Below are positions 58,028 through 64,000 of a stretch of 64,000 nt of DNA, in pieces. This stretch comes from Branchiostoma lanceolatum (taxonomy: Eukaryota; Chordata; Leptocardii; Amphioxiformes; Branchiostomatidae). The stretch is from contig NC_089726.1 in the NCBI RefSeq assembly GCF_035083965.1, positions 14,823,501 to 14,887,500 of the forward strand, given 5' to 3'. A model generated the notes under the pieces. That model was not told the origin of the DNA and ran no database searches. It saw only the letters and a program-made list of their open reading frames with translations. Positions within the stretch are counted from its first letter, which is position 1; the number at the start of each line of letters is the position of its first letter. The position numbers were made by a program, and so were the translations under genes.

Positions 58028-61000
58028 CTAACATGTACTCTGCACGGTTTCTGTTTCTCCCATGAAGTCTTTAGATGCCTTTCTGTCAAGTCTGATCTTG
58101 GTGGTTTCTGGATCGAGCAAGGGCAACATGAAGGAATGACTTTCCACTGCATGTGCTTTCAGGCCGAGAAAATGGTCAAACAGGCTTTTACATTCAGGGC
58201 ACTGCCATCTCACTTTTCTGGAATACTTGGTTTTCGTCGCCTCTTCTGAGAGACTTTTCTGTTTTTGCCGCATCAGCTGGCTTTTGGTCCACGCTTTACC
58301 TGGTTTGGGGAGGAGAAGCCGTTTCGTGGTTCCGTGTACCTGCACCTGTTCTGTGAGCTCCTCATGTGTTAGATCTGTCTCCTCTGTCATCCTCTTATTG
58401 CAATCTTTATGCAGCACACTGTGTGGTGTGGTACTGGGTAGAGTGTCCCGAGACTCTTTGTTTTCCACTGGGTCCGCCCCCGGTGAGAACGCTGGCTGCT
58501 CCTGCGTCTTCTTCTCCGGTACGTTCAGCGTGAGAAGTTTGCTGGGGTGTTTCATCATGACATGAAACTTTAGGTCCAAAAAGTTGGAAAACGGCATGTG
58601 GCATTCCGGACACCAGTGTCGCCGTACGTGCCGAGTGTTGGTTTTCTCCATAGACTCTCCTTTTCCGTTTGTTTGAGTCATACCATTGGATGAGCTGGTG
58701 CTGTGGTCTACCCTTTCCTTTTTGACACCGTATTCCTGGTTAACAACTTTATCATTTTTGACTTCACTGGGTTGTACAGAAGACCCCAGCAGTGCAGCCT
58801 GTATCAGCCTGTGTCCAGTCGACAGAGTTTTCTCAATATTTCCATTTTCCAAGTCTTCAGAGGGTATACTGCTCTTCTCCACCTTAACTGCTGATGTTTT
58901 CTCCAGCACTAGTTTTGTTATGTCCTCTTGACTGTATCTGCAGACTTCTCCGAACCACGAGGGGTGGTGCATCAAGACGTGCTTTTTCAGATCTAACCAT
59001 GTCTTACAGCGCATCTCACAGTTGGCAGGACAGGGGATACCCCACATAGTCTTCTTGGAGTACCCGGTAAGCTTACTAAGCTGCATGAGTTTCGTCTTGT
59101 CACCTTCCCCAGACACAGGCTCTGTCATTTTAAGACTCAGGGGATCTATCACGTCTGCAAACTTTGCAAACTGGCCAGGATGGTGTTCAAGGACATGTCG
59201 CTTCCGTTCAATCTCTGTGCTGAAACCTGTGCCACACTGGGGGCAAAGATGCATCTTTCCTCGAAACATGCTGGCTCTTGTATTGACTAGCACCTGCAGG
59301 GCAGCGCTGTAGCTGTTTCCCTGGCTGTGGTGCTCCACCTGTAGATGTGTCATCTTTGCCTCCTGTGTGCTGAAGCCCATGCCGCACTCTTCACACATGT
59401 GTCTGTACAGTAGACTGTCTTTCAGGACAACAAACTGGTCACCAAATCTTTTCACAATAGGAAGATCAGTTGCTAAAGGCTTCAACACATCTGTGAATTT
59501 GGAAGGATGCTGTTTGAGGAAGTGACTCTTCAGCTCAATAGGAGTGCCAAACCCTGCACCACATTCTGAGCAAGATACAACCTTGTGTGCACTCGATGAA
59601 AGAGGTCTGTACGGAGGTTCGTCGTCTGGTTCGCAGACCTCCCCTAGCTTTGACGGATGTTCCAACAAGACGTGCTGTTTCAGACGAGACAAGGCTTTGA
59701 AATAAGCACCGCAGGCAGGACATTTACGCTTCATTGCTCTTGCTCGGTGGACTTTGGTGTTGGCTGCTATGATCTCATTAAGGTTACAACCGCTTGCTCC
59801 CTTGTAAGTACTTTTTACTCTGCTTGGAGGTACAAATGATAACCCATTGTCATCACTGGCAGGGGCACTATCTCTGCACACTTCAGCAAGCCCCCCAGGA
59901 TGCTTTGCCAATACATGCTTTTTCAACATGGTAAGGGACCTGAACTCTTTGGTACACATGGGGCATTTTCTTGTGTACTTGTTCTTCCCTCTTCCTCTAG
60001 GCACTTCTTTTGCCCACAGATCCACCAGTTCATGCTCTGTTGTAGTACTGGGCTGTTGTACATCCCTCAGGTCGAAGTCTGACAACTTCTCGGGGTGGCA
60101 CTGCAGATCGTGCATTTTGCGCTCTACAAGCAACGCGAAGGTCTCGTGGCATAGAGAACATCTGTGTCCACGCTTTCTGCCTGGCACGAGTTGTGTGAAC
60201 TGTTCGTATAATGTTGATGGCAAAGGGCCATCTGCTGAGGGATTGCTGAAGTTATTTACTCCTGTAATGCTTCTTGGAACTTTGCGTACACTCAGGTCTA
60301 AGATTTCACTGCCCACTTCTTTCTTTACAGACTTCTTTACCCTCAAGTCCAAAGACCCATCCTGTGCAAACTGTTCCTCCTCTGGTTTTTCAGACCCTGG
60401 TCCAGTCATTTCTCTTTCATTACTTCTTCCCTTTGGAGATCTACTCCTCCCTCTCTTCATCTTGCGGTTTGGTTGCTTAGCTCTCTTGCTTCTCCTGTAA
60501 GGGTTCCCCCTCTTCCTCATCTGGTCCCTGTTTGGCCACTCGAAGTCAGGTAGCTTTTCTGGGTGGACCTGCATCACGTGCATCTTCAGATCCATGAACA
60601 TCTTGAACGTAGACTCACATTCTGTGCAGTAGATCAGCCCAGGTCTGCCCTCCTCTCCAGCTGGTTCTGACTCATGAGGAGGGTTGGTGCTGAGAAAGTC
60701 GTCAGCTGGCCAGTTCAGCAGAGGAAGCTTCTCTGGGTGGTAACGCAACACGTGCATTTTGAGGTCCACATGACTTCTGAAGGTCTTGTTGCAATCAACA
60801 CACACCTTCACCTTAAATAAAGCTGCTGTTTTCCCCTTCGCACTTTTGTCGAGACTTCCGACTTCTTCACCCACAATGTTGACAAAATTTGATGAGGAAT
60901 TTTCTGAAGCTGTCAGGGTTTTTCTAACGCCTTTCCCTGCTTGATCAGCCCATTGTTGTATGCCCTCCATTGCCTTCTCTGTCCCAGTGCCAGTACTTGC

Positions 61001-64000
61001 CTCTTCCCATGAGCTACTGTCAACTCTCATCCTCTTAGGTCGAGTATTCTTCCTCCTGGTAGATGATGTTTTCTCCACAAGGTATCCTTCATCGTGGTCT
61101 TCCAATCTTCTTTTTATTCCCATCTTCGTATCAGGGATCTGTAAATTACCACTTGGACCTTTTAGTAACTCCATAGTTTTTTCTGTATCTGTGTTTGCAG
61201 CATTGGCCTGTTTCAAATAGATGCTTAACGGCATGGGATCCACACCTTTGTCTACTGTCTCCTTCTTCACCTTTTCCTGAAGTAGTTTAGGAGGAGCTCT
61301 TGAACCTTCCTCGTCCTGGAGGTCATGTCCATACTCGTGTAGATCATTAGGTTCTCGTTTCACTTTAATAGTTAACTGTGTTGGGCCTTTAGCATTTTGG
61401 ACTTTTGATACAGAAGAGGTACTGTTTTTAGCCTCCAAGCTCTCACAGTTGTGAAATGGCACACATGGTTTTCTTTCTACACCTACAATGTTTACATCAC
61501 TGTTACCTTTAGCTGACAAATCTAGAGCAGTCTCTCTGTTTCCATTAGACAATTCCCCCCCACCATTTAACATTGACTTTGTTACCCCAGCACTATCAAC
61601 TGTTGTAACTGACACAGGGTTCTGTACAAACTTGATACTGTGTGTTAAAGGAAGAAGGCCCTGAACAGTTGTTTGTATCTTATCCTTCAGAGACATGCAG
61701 CTATTTTTGGTCCTCAGGAACTCCTCCTTGGTGATGCCGGGGAACTGTAGGGAGATGGAGTGGAAGTCGACGTGTTCCCCTCTCTCTACTGTAGCCTGGA
61801 TGACTTGCCGGGCCTCCAAGTTGTCATCCTCCCCGTCAATGTAAGGAAGGCGCGATGGGTGATGGAGAAGGAAGTGCATCCTCAACTCAATGGAATTCTT
61901 AAAGACATCATAACACTCAAAGCAAGAGTAGCAGCGATTACCCATCCTAATCATCCCTTTCTTGGGTGGCACTTTGTTTGCAGGATCACAAGCTGCAGTC
62001 TTTGTGCTGTCGTCACCTGCTTCTACTGCTTGTCTGTCACCTCTGTTTTCTTCATCTCTACTGGTTTGGACAGCTTTTGGGTTCCCTGCCTGTGTTTCAG
62101 CATCGATAGAACTGTCCTTCTGCTGAGTCTGTATTGTACAGCTCCCTTCCTTGTCAGCTGAGAAGTTGTCTACCGGAGCTATAAGAAAGGAAATTATACA
62201 TATGTTTCTCCATTGACATAGTTTTACATACAAAGACAACTCAGCAGTAAAGGTTATCGGATTGGGCTACATGGAAAAACAGGAACTGGACAGCTACATT
62301 ATTACTGGGGTGGGCTGACTACTCTCTTTGCAGCCAGGGGCTGAATTGCAAGGAGCTTACAATTGGCAAGGCTAAATTGCAAGGGTCTGGAGCGGCAGCC
62401 ATTCAGCCCTAACTCAGGTGACCTCAACACGACCATTGCCCCATGTGCGGCCATAGAACTGACAGTTGTCCTCATACTCTATTAGTAAAAAAGTGTTGAT
62501 GTGGGAATATGTTTACAATCATGACCAGTGAGAAACAATGTTTTGATCTATATACTGCTCCTACCCTGCACAGTTGTTGATGTAGATGACAATGGTGTTG
62601 TCACAGTACTTGCAGTTGCAGCAGTTGTGCTGGTCATACAAGAATCTGATGTTCCTAAAGGAGCAAAATGCAAAATTTTACTCCATTGTGATGTCATACA
62701 AATTATGCAAAGAGAGATAATGATGATTTCAGGTAGGTTGCCTTAACATTTAACAAACATTTAAACCTAAGCACTCTTCGCAATATCTGCAATCCATTTT
62801 GATGAAAAGGAGTTCTCTAAGTTTTCTAGTCTATGGTGTCTTTGTCACTGTGACATAAGAAGATATTTGGGAGACAAACTTACTTGTTGGAATGAAAGTT
62901 GTGATGGTGATTGATATCATAAGATTTTATACTCTATTTCAGAAAGTAAAGTGCTTACCAACAAGCTTTTGCTCAGTCCTTTGATTCTTCTCAAGTTGAA
63001 ATGACCCGAAACCCATGTCACATGACCTGAACGTAGGTGTGACATCAGTAACTGGCCAAAGGTGTCAGGATACCGACTTGGCACCAATGCAACCCCCAGG
63101 CACCTTTGACCTGTTGCTGATGTCACACTTCCCTGACAAAGGCTTTTGAGTCATTTCAACTTGAGAAGGATTTGAGGACTGATCAAAAGCTTCCTGGCCA
63201 TGGTAAGCACTTACCATTGTGTATGGATATAACGTATAGAATCAATATAAAACTTACTTGTTGTTTCTACAGGCTTCATCTTCTTGTACTCTTCGATGAG
63301 ACTGAGAAGGAAGGGGTTGGCTGTCTCCTTCGGGGCCTTGCCCTGGAAGATGGTGTACAGGATGTCCAGGTGGTCCTTCAGAAGGAGCGCATTCCTGTAC
63401 TTGTGGGGGGACTGTGCTCTCAGCCGATGTGCCATGGCTGAGGAAAACAACCTGCGCAGAATCCTGTAGGGCAGTGGGAATGAGATGTTTGCATCATACT
63501 GTTGAAACACATGGTAAGGGAACATGGGCTTGGAAAGGAAAAGATGTACTAAAAACAAAGCTTTTAACAATAAGTGATTTGAAGAATGCTATGAACTTTG
63601 CCATCTGACCATTAAGCCTCTGTCACAGGCAGCATGAAATTCAATTATTAAACCGACGAGTCTGCAATCTCTGAATGACATGTTCAGAAGTGATACACCC
63701 GGCATTCTCTTGACCATGGTGCAATCTTCACGAATCATCCTATGTTGGCAGGTTACCAAGCACCATTAAATACGATAAGGTACAGAATAGGTAAATTTTC
63801 AGGTGAAAGATATGTGCGACCCTCGACAGATATTAAGATCGAAGCTCATCAACTGTGTGACAGGGACTTTAAAGAATATGTTTTACTAAAAAAACTGCTA
63901 AATCAATCAATATGAATGTATTGCAAAAGTAAAGGACTTTTAAAACAGCATACCAACCTGGAGTTGGGAACAACTGTCTCCCCACTGTTTCTTCCTGCCA
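58028..64000 (-). CDS. Large protein with twelve dispersed C2H2 zinc fingers (5' part outside window)
   Basis: The last three coding exons are visible on the minus strand: 64000-63958 (edge of window), 63498-63258 and 62178-58028, with phases that join (CAG then TAT; ACA ACA A then CT). The final exon alone encodes about 1383 residues. I count twelve fingers of C-x2-C-x12-H-x3-5-H form (one with C-x3-C), separated by long linkers instead of TGEKP, most followed by HPxKL or HPxxF, as in KMHVLRYHPEKL and KSHFLKQHPSKF. Three LDL[SR]-type peptides (LDLSAK at 61508-61525, LDLRVKK near 60345, LDLSVRK near 60295) resemble CtBP-binding sites, and basic stretches such as KRAKQPNRKMKRGR look like nuclear signals. 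The penultimate exon has a helical block (PYRILRRLFSSAMAHRLR). Likely a nuclear DNA- or RNA-binding regulator; no named orthologue is recognised. Confidence 0.85.
62310..62460. mobile_element. Fragment of the SINE-like family seen at 42855-43312
   Basis: It shares GCTGAATTGCAAGGAGCTT, CAAGGGTCT, GGTGACCTCAA and ATTGCCCCATGTG in the same order as 42860-43000, but the tRNA-like head is absent. It lies in the intron upstream of the large zinc-finger exon. Confidence 0.7.
62951..63210. mobile_element. 260-bp element with long inverted ends
   Basis: Outer ends GTGCTTACCA and TGGTAAGCAC are exact inverses, and inner arms of about 50 bp match well: AAGCTTTTGCTCAGTCC and TTCTCAAGTTGAAATGAC on the left recur inverted on the right as GTCATTTCAACTTGAGAA and GGACTGATCAAAAGCTT. 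The centre carries a second inverted pair around GGTGTGACATCAG and CTGATGTCACAC. No ORF; a target duplication was not identified. Confidence 0.7.

Noticed and set aside
1-64000. CRISPR array, operon or bacterial defence system
   Set aside because: The window has spliced eukaryotic genes throughout and no spaced direct-repeat array of CRISPR type.

Overview
The window is animal nuclear DNA: AT-rich, with intron-split genes using GT-AG junctions and many short inverted-repeat elements. By eye the proteins resemble vertebrate orthologues (G6PD, DCLRE1B/Apollo, EDEM1), and the density of small MITEs and heavily repeated introns suits an invertebrate chordate. An amphioxus (Branchiostoma) is my best guess; this is inference, and no sequence search was possible.

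Layout. (1) 1-10066, minus strand: a complete glucose-6-phosphate dehydrogenase gene with 12 constitutive coding exons and a possible 36-nt in-frame microexon. (2) 10067-11428: a compact divergent promoter region shared with (3) 11429-14647, plus strand: an intact DCLRE1B (Apollo/SNM1B) gene with three coding exons and a long tail carrying a PIP-box and a SUMO-interacting motif. (4) 16214-18225: a tandem second DCLRE1B copy that keeps the nuclease domain but has lost the tail. Its 3' part is a decayed relic (18346-19245) hit by a MITE and followed by a LINE fragment containing a nested DNA element. (5) 21688-24517, minus strand: a nine-exon short-chain dehydrogenase resembling HSD17B8/FabG, with Phe in place of the catalytic Tyr. 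(6) 27169-49368, plus strand: a 13-exon EDEM1 gene with introns up to 7.4 kb. (7) 54321-55205, plus strand: an unrecognised multi-pass membrane protein in one coding exon. (8) 58028 to beyond 64000, minus strand: the 3' three coding exons of a very large protein with twelve dispersed C2H2 zinc fingers and CtBP-motif-like peptides.

The genes do not form a pathway: NADPH supply, DNA-end processing, oxidoreduction, ER quality control, an orphan membrane protein and a probable nuclear regulator sit side by side. The most unusual features are structural: a 209-bp palindrome with a one-base centre beside the first G6PD exon, tiny ~25-bp palindromes flanked by 8-bp direct repeats, hAT-like MITEs with 8-bp target duplications, a minisatellite that copies a splice donor, and the unequal fates of the two DCLRE1B copies. 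Exon boundaries were placed by eye from frame continuity and splice consensus; none is confirmed by transcripts.
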